A stretch of DNA of 64,000 bases from Solea solea (lineage: Eukaryota; Chordata; Actinopteri; Pleuronectiformes; Soleidae), in assembly GCF_958295425.1 (NCBI RefSeq), contig NC_081149.1, forward strand, positions 8,995,654-9,059,653, written 5' to 3'. How positions within the stretch are numbered: the first letter of the stretch is position 1; the number at the start of each line of letters is the position of its first letter. The position numbers and the translations under genes were made by a program. The notes below the pieces were generated by a model. It worked only from the letters and a program-made list of their open reading frames with translations, did not search any database and was not told where the DNA came from. Of this stretch, positions 26,301 through 35,501 are shown in pieces.

Positions 26301-28657
26301 TTTCACCAAAGAGGAAGTGACATCATACTTTTGTAAAAGAACTGTTATAGCACAGGCCAACAGGCCAACATAGTTTTAACAAAAAAAACCCACATTTAAG
26401 TCACAATATTTAAGTCATTAAGTCAGTCTACTTGATAGGGCTTTAAAATTCATTAAATGATCAATTATTGGCTAATTTTGAAAATAAATACGGAATTTCA
26501 AAGGAATATTTGGGATGGATGTCGACTTTTTAAGTATTGTTTGAGGAAAGTAATTGTTGTGTTTGTTTTCATTTATTCAAATTTTCCTCCAATTTTCTTT
26601 TGTTAAATGTCACTGTGATGAACGCACTGGTAAAAATGAACTAAATAAAATGTTACGGTAGTACCATTAAAAAAACAACAACCATACATTTACACTAGAA
26701 TTAAAAGAAAAAAAAGTGGTATTAAAATAACCTTATTGAGTAAAGTTGATAATTACTGAACAACAAGGGAGTTCTGTCTAAAATACTAATCAAAATTGTC
26801 AAGTATTTAGACAACTGATTCATAATTGACTGTTTCTTTTAGAGTTTATTAGAATTTATTTGATTTCAGCTTCATAAAAGGTTCATTGTGTAACATTTAG
26901 AACCCATAAATGTGTTTTTTCTAGCCTCAAAATAAACTTTCTGCATGGACAGCACCTTCGGCAGGGGCCGTGTATTTCTCTACAGCAGCCTGTATGGACA
27001 AATTAACTATTAATCCTTTTTTGCATTTTGAGGAGGAAGCTTATTATGCAAACAAAAAAGTACAACATCCTTTCTGAGTGCAACATACTGTAGTTTCCAA
27101 ATGTGCTTGGGGGGGGGGGGGGGGGGGGAGAAGAGCAGAGGAGTCATTCATGCGTTACGGTCTAATGTCTCACCATTAGGTGTCACTGTTTCTTACACAT
27201 AACACCTTTAAATATGAATATATTCTGGTTTCTTTGACCCTGTGTGATAGAAAACTGAGTAATTCTGGTTTGACCACAAAACAAAACACTGAGGATGTTA
27301 TCACGTTAAGGTTTGGGAGATGTAAAATATCTCCCAAACCTTAACGTGATAACATCCTCTTTTCCCCACACATTTTATGGATGAAACAATCCTAGACAAT
27401 CTAGAAAAGTAGCTCTATTGTACAGTAGATAACAGTTGCTGTGGAAACTTTGATGCAGCATCATAAAAGGTTGAATTTGACCTTTTTTCCACCAGGCTGC
27501 GCTGGTTGTTGCTGACGTGAGGTGGTTTCCAAATCTATTAACACTATTTAGACCAGGGGTCTCACACTTAAATGACCTGGGGGCCACTGGGAGTCCAGTC
27601 AAGTCCGACTTTTTGAGGAAGAAGACATTGAAACAATAACATTTATGATGATATTTCACATCATTTCAAAATAAAAGTGTTTGTTTTTATATGGAATGAT
27701 ATTAAGTTCACAATAAAAAAAAGTATTTATGACGCAAAATTAATCGATTCATAAAAAACCCCACATAGAAATAACTTGATAAGTTGATATTACGTGGCGG
27801 ACCGCGTGTGGACCGCAGGCCGCAAGTTTGAGACCTTAACCTAAAACACAAAATCCAGATTTTTACTTCAATTGAATTCTTATGTGAAAAATAAGATTAA
27901 AATTAGATGCAGTGAGATTGAGGTGCTTCGTTTGTCTCTGCTACCACACACTTGTTTTCACGCCTCATGTTTTATGATGTCAGAATTGATTTAGGATGTT
28001 GTTGATAGAATGGTAAAACAGTTTGTTTTTTTTGCTTTCTGTTCTTTTGGTCTCCCTCATATAAACATGTTGCTCAACTTCCCCTTGAGGCCAGATGCCT
28101 ACGTATGTACTTATCACCCTTTCCTTGTCTGACAACTTCAAAATCGACCAGCGAGGGAAAGAAGCTGTTGACTATATTGTGTTCACAGTGAACGGAACGG
28201 ATGTTGACATTTGTTCAAATATAATTTGCTAAATGACTCCCTTAAATGGCTTTTCTTTTTTTTAAGGGAAAATTGAAAGCAATTTGTTTAAAAGTTAAGA
28301 CAAATGGGATTCTAGATTTAGATGTTCTGAAATATGATGATGGCACAACAAATTAGAGAAAGTAAATTGGATGTGGTTTGTTATTTCTTTACTTCCTCCT
28401 GTGCGCGCGTAAAACTGCAAGAGCATAATCTGTGTGTTTTTGTTGTGCGCCCTCTTGCCCCGTCTACTCACCAGCACCACGTTAAATCGCTCCTCCAGCT
28501 CCTCCTCTGGAGGCATGGGCAGTTTGGGGGGAGCTGGCTGCTTCTTCTGCAAGGTTGGCGTGGGGTCACTCATTCCTGAAGCCGCCCCGACCGAGTTCCT
28601 GGCTTCTCGGCCCTCAGCCGGTTCCTGCTCTGAGCCCCCTGCGGCCGCATTCCCCAT
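11176..28657 (-). CDS. fmnl1: Formin-like protein 1 (FMNL1), complete, 25 coding exons
   Basis: This is a diaphanous-related formin of the FMNL/FRL family, which nucleates and elongates unbranched actin filaments under Rho-family GTPase control. The joined exons sum to 3372 nt (1123 residues; human is about 1100). Domain order by residue is: N-terminal MGN myristoylation motif; GBD/FH3 about 30-450 ([33 protein letters not shown]); coiled coil about 430-510; proline-rich FH1 about 550-660; FH2 about 675-1064 ([40 protein letters not shown]); DAD about 1070-1110 ([23 protein letters not shown]). I chose the start at 28657 because MGN suits N-myristoylation, G at -3 and +4 gives good context, and no in-frame ATG lies just upstream. 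All splice sites fit GT-AG. Exon coordinates are in the part entries that follow. FMNL1 rather than FMNL2/3 rests on the N-terminus and local 17q21-type synteny. Confidence 0.96.
11871..11977. repeat. Perfect 26-bp inverted repeat in an fmnl1 intron
   Basis: The arm at 11871-11896 (GAATTCTGAGATTAAAGTCA and six more bases) is the exact reverse complement of 11952-11977. The 55-base centre carries degenerate direct copies of the same TCAGAATTCTGA/GATTAAAG motif, so it is a small tandem array with one flipped copy. It lies in intron 23 of fmnl1 (between the exons at 12096-12191 and 11360-11474). Confidence 0.85.
12008..12030. repeat. (AAT)n microsatellite
   Basis: About seven AAT/ATA repeats in an fmnl1 intron. 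Confidence 0.9.
12258..12291. repeat. (CA)n microsatellite
   Basis: About 17 CA dinucleotides in the short fmnl1 intron between the exons at 12308 and 12191. Confidence 0.95.
13215..13560. repeat. Dispersed repeat-like segment with perfect 12-bp hairpin
   Basis: This intronic stretch contains CAGACATGAACTCC and related motifs typical of short teleost interspersed elements. At 13456-13484, CCAGTGTCTGCA and TGCAGACACTGG form a perfect stem around GAAGT. The outer boundaries are uncertain. Nothing coding is visible in the fmnl1 intron 13049-13970. Confidence 0.4.
14395..14476 (-). repeat. Fragment of the SINE-like repeat
   Basis: The reverse complement reads GGATTGGCTCCAGTGACCC followed by CTCATGTGGAGGATAAAGTG. 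This is the 3' body of the same family found at 1845, 9631 and 34270. It is truncated and diverged. Confidence 0.6.
15049..16252 (-). other. fmnl1: fmnl1 coding exons 13-14 (coiled coil and FH1)
   Basis: Exons: 16252-16151 and 15652-15049. Exon 13 and the start of exon 14 are heptad-like ([20 protein letters not shown]) with an Arg/Glu-rich run ([18 protein letters not shown]). The rest of exon 14 is the FH1 domain. It has repeated runs of 5-8 prolines separated by GAG, CFG and CAG, for example [14 protein letters not shown]. These recruit profilin-actin. The DNA of the FH1 part is itself a short minisatellite (about 15060-15330). Confidence 0.94.
16660..17145. mobile_element. MITE family A copy in an fmnl1 intron
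   Basis: The left end TTTAAAGGTCCAGTGAGTGA and right end CTTACACACTTTATA are inverted relative to each other. The interior shares CTACAGTGGCCTGTATGAAG and AACATCCTTCC with the copy at 26875. There is no coding capacity, as expected of a non-autonomous DNA transposon. The rest of intron 11 (17146-17996) is A/T-rich with no feature I can name. Confidence 0.6.
18781..18823. repeat. Perfect 19-bp palindrome, 5-nt loop
   Basis: CCTTACTTAAGTAGTCACT at 18781-18799 is exactly complementary to 18805-18823, with loop GATCA. It lies in the fmnl1 intron between the exons at 20202 and 18363. No protein or RNA gene is recognised nearby. Confidence 0.95.
19612..19690 (+). mobile_element. 3' tail of a teleost LINE-like element
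   Basis: GATAAGATAAG followed by TTAGTCCCACATTGGGGAAA and CACAGCAGCAAAGACAG is a common fish interspersed-repeat end. It is a short fragment, assigned from memory. Confidence 0.5.
19717..19766. repeat. (TA)n microsatellite
   Basis: Alternating TA with a few interruptions, self-complementary, intronic. Confidence 0.9.
19985..20071. repeat. (AAT)n/(AATAAC)n microsatellite
   Basis: AATAAC repeats pass into AAT repeats for about 85 bases in an fmnl1 intron. Confidence 0.9.
20340..20370. repeat. (GA)n microsatellite
   Basis: About 14 AG units lie 22 bases downstream of the donor side of the short intron between the exons at 20392 and 20295. On the transcribed strand this is a (CT)n tract close to the acceptor. 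Confidence 0.9.
20785..21080. mobile_element. MITE family C copy (CAGGGGTCTCAAAC type)
   Basis: The left end (CTCAAACTCTTGGGGGACCT) and interior (AAATAAAAGTGTTCGTTTTG) match the better-preserved copy at 27553-27838. The right end is degraded. Confidence 0.45.
21575..21835. mobile_element. MITE family B copy (TAATCGATTAAT type)
   Basis: TAATCGATTAATAATTGAAT is followed by CCGTTGCAGCTCT. This matches other window copies with GTTGCAGC ends and internal ATCGATTAAT. It is non-coding and intronic. Confidence 0.5.
22398..22580. mobile_element. Partial MITE family A copy
   Basis: TTTAAAGGTCCAGTCTGTAA is followed by CATGTTTTTACAGTAGCCCA, the standard left half of family A. No matching right end was found. 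The rest of this 1.04-kb fmnl1 intron (22581-23339) holds nothing I can name. Confidence 0.5.
25085..25200 (+). promoter_or_regulatory. Promoter-like patch inside fmnl1 intron 1 (weak)
   Basis: A GC-rich island in A/T-rich intron reads GGGGGCGTGG (KLF/EGR-like). About 20 bases later comes a TATA-like TATATTTAAAAAAAG and then a purine-rich start-like segment. The order fits a small + strand promoter, antisense to fmnl1, but no downstream exon is recognisable. The rest of intron 1 (23918-28471) is A/T-rich and carries only the repeats listed separately. Confidence 0.2.
26440..26870. mobile_element. Diverged MITE family B copy
   Basis: GATCAATTATTGGCTAATTT at one end and CAACTGATTCATAATTGACT near the other resemble the family B ends. 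It is strongly decayed. Confidence 0.3.
26875..27212. mobile_element. MITE family A copy, both ends present
   Basis: AAAAGGTTCATTGTGTAACA at the left is matched by CTTACACATAACACCTTTAA at the right, inverted. A G-homopolymer (about 27110-27128) lies inside. This is the best-preserved family A copy and defines its terminal inverted repeats. Confidence 0.65.
27291..27359. repeat. Perfect 31-bp palindrome, 7-nt loop
   Basis: Arms 27291-27321 (starting GAGGATGTTATCACGTTAAG) and 27329-27359 are exact reverse complements around GTAAAAT. There is no mismatch or bulge. It lies in fmnl1 intron 1, just beyond the family A MITE. It is unlike an ordinary animal pre-miRNA, which carries mismatches. Confidence 0.97.
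27553..27840. mobile_element. MITE family C copy, hAT-like
   Basis: CCAGGGGTCTCACACTTAAA at the left and GCAAGTTTGAGACCTTA at the right form inverted ends. The interior contains CTGGGGGCCACTGG and GGCGGACCGCGTGTGGACCG. Other copies are at 20785 and 50299. The hAT-like label is from memory of similar fish elements. Confidence 0.6.
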
Positions 28658-30400
28658 CACTAATCTCCACAAGTAATCCAGGGGGACAGCGTTTTAGAAA
28701 AACTCTCCTGAGAAATGAGTGTATTCCAAGAAAAAAACAAAAGTGGCCACTCCAGACGACTACACCAGTGAGCAGGCCTAAATTTCAAGTGTGTGGGTCT
28801 TCAGGGAGAAGAACATGAAGCTCTGTCTTGGTCCTGAGGACAGGTTGGTAGATGTAATGAGGTACTTTGTCCTCATGTCTGGCCCCTCATCAACCTGTCA
28901 CTCTCTGGTCAGAAACAGGTAACTTGTCAGAACGTCCCAGGCTCTAAAATAACAAAACACAGAACTTACTATAGTCTCGTATCACTTCTTCACACTAGGT
29001 GACCGAGAAGTGCTCTGTCGAGGTTAGAACAGTGTGGTGCCTGTGTGAGAGGAAGGAGAGGGGACTGTGACACACTATGCAACACAACACAGAAACCGCA
29101 GAAGCACAAAAGCAGAAGAGTAACTTCCTGTGCATGACAGCAACAGAACCTGGGGTGGAGGACAGGGTGGAAAATAAACATGGTAACCGTTAGGTGTGCC
29201 GTTGCAGTTGGTGGACGACAGTGATGGTGATGAGTGTGATAAGGTATGAAAGGAAGCAGAGAGGACACACAGGGTTAGAGGAAACACATGCTAACCAAGC
29301 AGGTGTAAACACAGAAGGCACAGAAGCAACTTCTTCTAAACCCACACTTTAAAGCTCACTGCATCACACTGGAACCTTCCTTTGTCCTGAAGACACTTAA
29401 CACTTCACTTACATGGATCCTGGGGTCACATTTGTTTGGCTCATTTCCCTTCAAGTGAGGCCAGCATGTTGTTGTTTGTGGCGTTCAGGTACTCAGCATT
29501 GTCCAGCAGCGCCACTTGGTGTTGTAAATTACACACTGCATGTAGGGTTTTCTGCCTTTGTGGCCTAGATATAATTTTGTAGCTCAGCCATTACCAGACT
29601 TAAAGCTGCAGTGTGTAACCTTTGACTCCGTCAATCAATAATATCAGACCACACTGCTGAATGATTGATCACTAATAATCTTAATCAGCATTGTGTGAAC
29701 TTATTTGGCCATGGTTTGAAGGCAGAGAATATTATTTCAAAGAAAACCTGACTGAGATTTATAAACAAAAAAAAAAACAAATCTTGTTTACAAGAGTGCC
29801 CTGGCCAAAAGGCAGCAGCACATTTAACAGGGTTACATACAAGACACAATAACAAATGCCAGGAAACATATAATATAGGCTACATTAAAATATAATTCAT
29901 AAAATATTATTTCCAAAGAAAAAAGAAAAGAAAATGGAGAATGGATTTTTTAACTAAATAACTATCTAAATCCTTTTGAGCCAAGGCCACCCAATAAATG
30001 ATTCATGTATTGCCCAAAACAATCCAGCCACAAAACATAATACAAAACAAAATGAATTGATGGGTACATTTAAAAAGAAACCCAACATTTTTTAAATTAT
30101 CTCTCACTGCCTACATGCAGTACTGCTATGAACCACCAGAGGGCGCAAACCCCACTCTGGGATTCATTTTTAAAAAATTGTGAAATATCAGTGCAGTGAT
30201 CACAGAAAGTGCAACAAAAAATTAAATTAAATAATAAACTAATAAATAGGTAATGACCCCATGAACCAGTACATATAAAAGAATGAATAGGTTTGGAGTT
30301 TTCCTCGTAGTAAAAGGATGTACACATTTCCCATTTCCCGACAGTTTTCAAAGCAAGTGGAATTTACGAGATGTCCATGAAGGCATCGGGGCTTTCGCAT
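28658..30400. other. fmnl1 5' flank and intergenic region
   Basis: This stretch must hold the fmnl1 5' UTR and promoter, but I see no clear TATA box or splice site that fixes them. A family A MITE end (AAAGCTGCAGTGTGTAACC) is at 29605-29625. The short ORFs have no recognisable domain and poor coding character. Confidence 0.4.
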
Positions 30401-30409
30401 TAATAGTAT

Positions 30410-30660
30410 TCCGACATGACAGATACGACCGCGTCTCCCGAAGACCACTGGAAAGTAAAACAGTTTACCGTTAATTCACGTCCTAATGTAGTGAGCTTGA
30501 CTCGTACGTGTGTTGTGTGACAGCGGCCATCAGTGACAAATTATGTTTGCTCTGAAAGTTGACGCTTTCGTTAAGTAGCAGGGCTTTGTTAGCTCCACGG
30601 CTAACGTTAGCTTGTTGTGAAGCTGTAAAGTAGCTAGTTAAGTAAACAAAACGCCCTGTC
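30410..30660 (+). promoter_or_regulatory. mlx: Probable mlx promoter / first non-coding exon region
   Basis: A locally CpG-richer patch contains GCGGCCATC (a YY1-type element) near 30525 and CGTACGTG near 30505. It lies 1.3-1.4 kb before the mlx start codon. A plausible acceptor (TGCTCTGTTGTCAG ending at 31797) would join a 5' UTR exon from here to the first coding exon. No transcript evidence is available. Confidence 0.35.
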
Positions 30661-30974
30661 GATGATCATCTGTATTAATCCGATTACTCTTGATTTGCTC
30701 TGGAAAATTGAAACCCGAATTCATTGTTTACCTGGTTTGCAATACAGCTAAATTCATTTTATTTTAAGTTATGTTGTAGCTTTGGGAAATTCTGTTTTAC
30801 AAGTAGTATAATCCAGCAGCTGTAAAGTGCAGCTCTCAATCAGATGAGATCATGTAAATCTGGATTTAGTTATTAAAAAAAATAAATCATGGTGTTGATC
30901 TCATCGTACAAACTTAAACATTTGATGCTTATTTTATTTCGTCGACTCCTTATAATGTGGGTTTAGAGTCATTG

Positions 30975-31248
30975 AAGTAGAGTTGAAAGAATAACTAAAT
31001 TAATGGTCGACTGTATTAATCGAATTGAAGATTTATTTTCAATTTCAAAACATTTTTTCTGATTTTTCAGCATCTTAAAAGTGAATATTTTCTGGATTCT
31101 TTGCTCCATATAACAAATGAATCATTAAGCCTGAATAAAGTTTTGTTTGTGGAAATGAGATAATTGAGAACATCATAATTTCCATCTTTGAAAAACACAG
31201 ATTATCAAAACAATCGTTGCTTGCAGCTATTAATTGGAGCGACTGGAA
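30975..31248. mobile_element. MITE family B copy upstream of mlx
   Basis: GTCGACTGTATTAATCGAAT, then TTTCTGATTTTTCAGCATCT, TTCTTTGCTCCATATAACAA and a GCTTGCAGCTAT end. The same ordered blocks occur near 40140-40330 and 41270-41420. Confidence 0.55.
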
Positions 31249-31883
31249 CTTTTACTCAATACAGTTCAATTCCTGTTCAGTGCTTTTAGCATGTAGTAGG
31301 ACCAATTCATTAAATTACACATTTCTGGGAAATAAATAAACATATTATACATTTGCAGGCGCTCTTGATTAAAATATGTGAATTCAAAATAAAAAAAACT
31401 GTATTAAAATATGATTGTTATTCAGGTGACCGTTTGATGCCTTTACTTAAAAGTTTCATGTATTTTGTGAATCAAGGTCTCTTCTTTCAATTAAAAGGTT
31501 GACTTGGTCCTTCAATAGCACACGTTGATCTTGAGTGTGATAAAACAAAGACAGTCCTAGAGATTATTGTTATCATTATTATTATTCTTTCCCATTCAAT
31601 CTTTGATTGAAAGGTAGACACAATTTTGGGAACCACAGATTTTAGGCACCATTGTGTTGCTGTGCCCTAGATCAGGCCTGTGATTGAAGTTGCAAATTGA
31701 TTCACCTGCTTAACCCATTATATTCAATAAACCAGGGCAAAGCTTGGTGGGGGTTAAGGGAGTCTATCACACAATCTCACTGTTGCTCTGTTGTCAGTGG
31801 AATTAGGGCAGCACCACTTTCCTCTTGTGGTTCCAACCTCTCAGCTTCTGTTTTCACCCTTTTCAATCTTCTCTTGTCTGGTG

Positions 31884-34800
31884 ATGGCACAGCAGACAGA
31901 TGGTGCTTTCAGCGACAGCGGCTTTGACCACAGTGAGTACTCAATTGGTTTTTATATCCTATCGTCTGTCATATTATTTGAAACTCAAAACTATGTGTTC
32001 CTGGTTGCTGAGATCATTATGTCATAGTATTTCTGTATCGTTGATAATACCGTTGTCTCGTGCCGTAGGTTTCTTTGCTGAAACTGCCAGAAAGGGATCC
32101 GTTGTGTCCAGAGCCAACAGCATTGGTTCGACAAGTGCCTCTTCAGTACCAAACACAGGTATTCTGTTTGTGACATAATTCTGATATAATTTTGATTAAT
32201 GTTCAGCCCTATCATAGACTAAGAGTGGGGTTTCATTCACTTTGTTTTTGCCACTTATGAAAGGGGGGCAGAAAAGTCTGTCACTCAGCAGTATTTGTCT
32301 GAATGGAATAAAGCACTACAGGGATCGTAGGTACACTAACATGCTGTAAAAGCTGTAATAAAACATAAAACTTTAACACAGGGCTATATACTGCATAATG
32401 AGTCAGACACAGTTCACCTTGAAGGGCTTTACAATCTGTGCAGCAGGTGACAATCAAACATAATGTATGATAAACAGTTTTATTTTACAGGTATTCATGT
32501 TTTATGGAAAAGGGGGTTCCTGCATTTCTATGGGTTTAATGAAATGATAAATATTTTACATTGGTGAGGTCTAAGTGCATGTTTCCCATTTTGGAGAATG
32601 TATCTGTGACTGTAATCTGAATATGTTCTCGAATAGATGATGAAGACAGCGACTACAGACACGAGGCGTCATATAAAGACTCGTATAAAGATCGACGGAG
32701 ACAAGCGCACACCCAGGCCGAGCAGAAGCGACGGGACGCAATCAAGGTAAAGCTATCAAAGTTTACACTTCGTCATCTGTTTTGCTCATTTGAAACGTTT
32801 ACTTTCATTTTCCCCCAGTAGTAGTCAATTTTATTTTACCCCTCTTTCTTACTGTAGAAAGGCTACGACGACCTCCAGACAATAGTGCCAACCTGCCAGC
32901 AGCAGTCTGAATTTGCTGTGGGAGCGCAGAAGATAAGCAAGGCGACTGTGCTGCAGAAAAGTGAGATATGATGTCATGGTATTGGATGAACTCATAGGTC
33001 AGCTGTGAAGCTTACAGAGGTGTTTGTTGAAGTATTGCTCAAGACAGCAACAGGGAAATGTCTCATTTTTCTGTTCAACTTTAAAAATAGCATTTTTATC
33101 AAGTAGTTTTCTATATTCTATTGTTTCTAGTTTAGGTCGCATTTGAAGAACAAAGGGTAAACAATAGTGTAGATGTAAATCAGCATATATTTGTAAGTTG
33201 AAGACAAATGTCTTGCACGAGGAGAGAAAAAGATGAAATTAACAAATTCTAGTATTTAGGTCATGGTAGTGGAGGGACAACACCTGCAGGCAGATGATAA
33301 ACTGACCGATGCATTTCTTTTCTCTTTTTTTAGCGATTGACTACATCCATTTTCTTCATAAAGAAAAGAAGAAGCAAGAGGAGGAAGTTTCAGTATTAAG
33401 GAAAGAAGTGATGGCACTGAAGATCATGAAAGCGTAAGGAAGTCATCCATAAAACTGTCAAAAAGCCAATTTGCAATTTCTTTTTTCCATTATCTTCTTC
33501 ACAGTTGGACTTTTTTCCTTCTTTTTTTTTTTGCAAACGACAGCAAATGCTGAAAAAGATATTTGCACCATTTGCATTTCAAATATTCAGCAAGTCAACC
33601 ACCAGACAGTTGAAAGGATGGACCTTAAAAGAAACGCTGAGGAGTGTCTTCAGTTGAGGAGCACTTACACAGCATCAAATTACAATCAGGTCCTTAAAAA
33701 AAGAAAAAAAGCTTTTTCCCATGAGAAAAAGGCTTCACATGCCGCCTTAGGTTCTTCATTGTGACTGTTGCACTTGTTTTTTTGGCAACAAGACACGCTG
33801 TTCAAATCCATAGATAACAGCAGCATATGTATATCAAGCAATATGTCAGGCAACTCGTCGTTTTTCAGGTTGTATTCATTAAAAGTAAAGACGGTGGAGA
33901 GTTGTCATGTCCTGTGACACTTAAAACAGTCGAGGACAAGCAAAGGGCTAGCATTTTACCAGATCACCAAAGATCCTGAGACATCAGAGAGTTGGATAAC
34001 TGCCATGAAAGCACACTCAAAGTGAGCATAGAAGACAAGAGTGATGAGAATCCACATGTAAAAGATTACACTTGTGAAGTGATCACTTCGTATCGGGTGC
34101 AGAATCCAACAACGCTGTCTTGTTTATTTTCATGCTATTATTGCGATGTGGAAAAGTTGAAGATATTGGGTTACTGCAGGTTTGGAATAATGTGGCCCTT
34201 GGCGCATGCATACTTTTCATTACCATGTAACTCCTAGACCGTTTGCGATATCTAGAAAATTAAAAGAGTATGGACTGGCAATCTGTCCAAGGTGTGACCC
34301 CGCCTTTCGCCCTATGTCGGCTGAGATTGGCACGCACTGCCCGCGCGACTCTCATGTGGAGGATAAAGTGGTAGACGATGGATGGCTACCGGAAAGCAGA
34401 GAAATGGAGCTTTGCGCCCATATAGCCCTCAGGACTTGCGCGGAACGACCGTCCAAGATTCACCAGTGTGTCACACGTTTGTGACGTCAGCTTCTCAGTA
34501 CTGTAATTCCTAAACGGTTGAATAACTGCCAGATAAGACAGTGAAAGTTATCTTGGAAAAAGGGGCAGAAGCACTTTTTTTGACAATTCTACAGCCATGA
34601 AATCAAAATAAATCTATGATGATCATATATTGAATCTGTCAAGTTCTGCGATTAAAAATGCGCAGTGAGCTCTGACGGCCTGAAAGTGGCACTGTTCATT
34701 TGTGCAGACGTATACAAAGTGAGTCATTCGACTTCTTTTTTCTTCTCTCAATAGGAACTATGAGCAGATAGTGAACGCCCATCAGAACAACCCACAGCAG

Positions 34801-35501
34801 GGAGAGGATCAGGTTTCTGACCAGGTCAAGTTCAGCATATTTCAGAGCATCATGGATTCCCTGTTCCAGTCGTTCAGCAGTTCTGTGTCCATGAACAGCT
34901 TCCAGGAACTTTCCGCCTGTGTTTTTAGCTGGATCGAGGAGCACTGCAAACCACAGGTGAGGAGACGTTTTAAATGCAGGAGGACAGACACATGAACAAT
35001 TGTGGGCGATGATTGTTGATCATGATTACCTGTCAATTTCTTTTTAGACCTCATTTATCGTGTATTTTGCAAGAGAGGGGCTGCAGCACAATTGAAATAA
35101 TCAGAAAATAAGATAATATTGCATAGATAACTAAAAAAAACAAAACTTTTTAACAAAACATTTGAAAGAGTAACACATTTGTAAATATGAAGAACAGAAA
35201 GTCTTCCATTTCTACTCTGCACCTGAACCGCTGTGCTTAAGTGTCTCCATGTACTTAAGTTTGATGAGCGGGTATGAACACTGGGAAATGTTTAACTTCA
35301 ATGAATCAGGCCTAGCAATATCTAGAGTAATGATTAAAAAGACTTAGAAGTCATCAATAATCTGCTGTTGTCATCATGTTGACCACTAACTGCTTTGATG
35401 TCGTCGAGATTCTTTTTCCTGTGCTTCCTCTTCTCCTTTCCTAGACACTGAGGGAGTTTGTGGTTGGAGTTCTGCGGCAGCTCAGCGGTCAGCTTTACTG
35501 A
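31884..35501 (+). CDS. mlx: Max-like protein X (MLX), complete, 7 coding exons
   Basis: MLX is the bHLH-leucine-zipper partner of MondoA/MLXIP, ChREBP/MLXIPL and MAD/MNT proteins. It binds E-box/ChoRE sites and shuttles between cytoplasm and nucleus in glucose-responsive transcription. Exons: 31884-31932, 32069-32158, 32637-32746, 32858-32960, 33334-33433, 34755-34956, 35445-35501. They total 711 nt (236 residues), close to the 244-residue human alpha form. Visible regions: GSVVSRANSIGSTSASSVPN (residues about 24-46), basic region QAEQKRRDAIKKGYDDLQ, helix-2/zipper KTIDYIHFLHKEKKKQEEEV to ALKIMK (about 150), then the cytoplasmic/dimerisation domain GEDQVSDQVKF to LSGQLY. The start has G at -3 and +4. 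The frame stays open for about 90 bases upstream without an ATG, so a longer N-terminal form from an upstream exon is possible. Confidence 0.95.
33434..34210. other. mlx intron 5, left half: no gene seen
   Basis: A 97-codon + strand ORF (33471-33764) starts in a T-rich tract and has no recognisable domain. A short stretch near 33990 (GGATAACTGCCATGAAAG) resembles GAATAACTGCCAGATAAG at 34520, suggesting an old repeat fragment. Confidence 0.4.
34206..34592. repeat. Dispersed repeat D interrupted by SINE fragment
   Basis: The outer parts match, in inverted orientation, a repeat at 48785-48970 (CTAAACGGTTGAATAACTGC; TTATCTTGGAAAAAGGGGCA; CATTACCATGTAACTCCTAG). The matching halves here are separated by a diverged SINE body at about 34270-34385. 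The insertion explains why the two halves are about 200 bases apart here but adjacent at 48.8 kb. Confidence 0.65.
34270..34385 (+). mobile_element. SINE fragment nested in repeat D
   Basis: TATGGACTGGCAATCTGTCC, CCCCGCCTTTCGCCCTATGT and GTGGAGGATAAAGTGGTAGA are diverged versions of the 3' body of the SINE at 1845 and 9631. It lies inside mlx intron 5. Confidence 0.65.

Larger units (their letters stand above)
22216..28657 (-). other. fmnl1: fmnl1 coding exons 1-5 (N-terminus and start of GBD)
   Basis: Exons in transcript order: 28657-28472, 23917-23834, 23585-23499, 23413-23340, 22299-22216. They encode the myristoylation motif, a proline/acidic linker ([20 protein letters not shown]), [20 protein letters not shown], and the start of the armadillo-like GTPase-binding region ([20 protein letters not shown]). 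Exon 3 joins exon 4 as SRR-GKKRIQ. The roughly 11-residue insert recalled from human FMNL1 at this point is absent, as in FMNL2. Intron 1 is about 4.55 kb and is the largest of the gene. Confidence 0.93.

Noticed and set aside
27291..27359. Calling the perfect stem a miRNA gene
   Set aside because: Animal pre-miRNAs normally have mismatches and a longer loop, and no expression evidence is available. It is kept as a palindrome only.
28658..28672. In-frame N-terminal extension of fmnl1
   Set aside because: The extension begins with TTG rather than ATG. The ATG at 28657 gives the MGN myristoylation start expected of the family.
30239..30448. 69-codon - strand ORF upstream of mlx
   Set aside because: It is Cys/Arg-rich with no recognised domain, lacks supporting splice sites, and overlaps the probable mlx promoter side.
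33471..33764. 97-codon + strand ORF in mlx intron 5
   Set aside because: It begins in a T-rich tract, has no recognisable domain and no good start context, and the mlx mRNA must splice it out to join exons 5 and 6.
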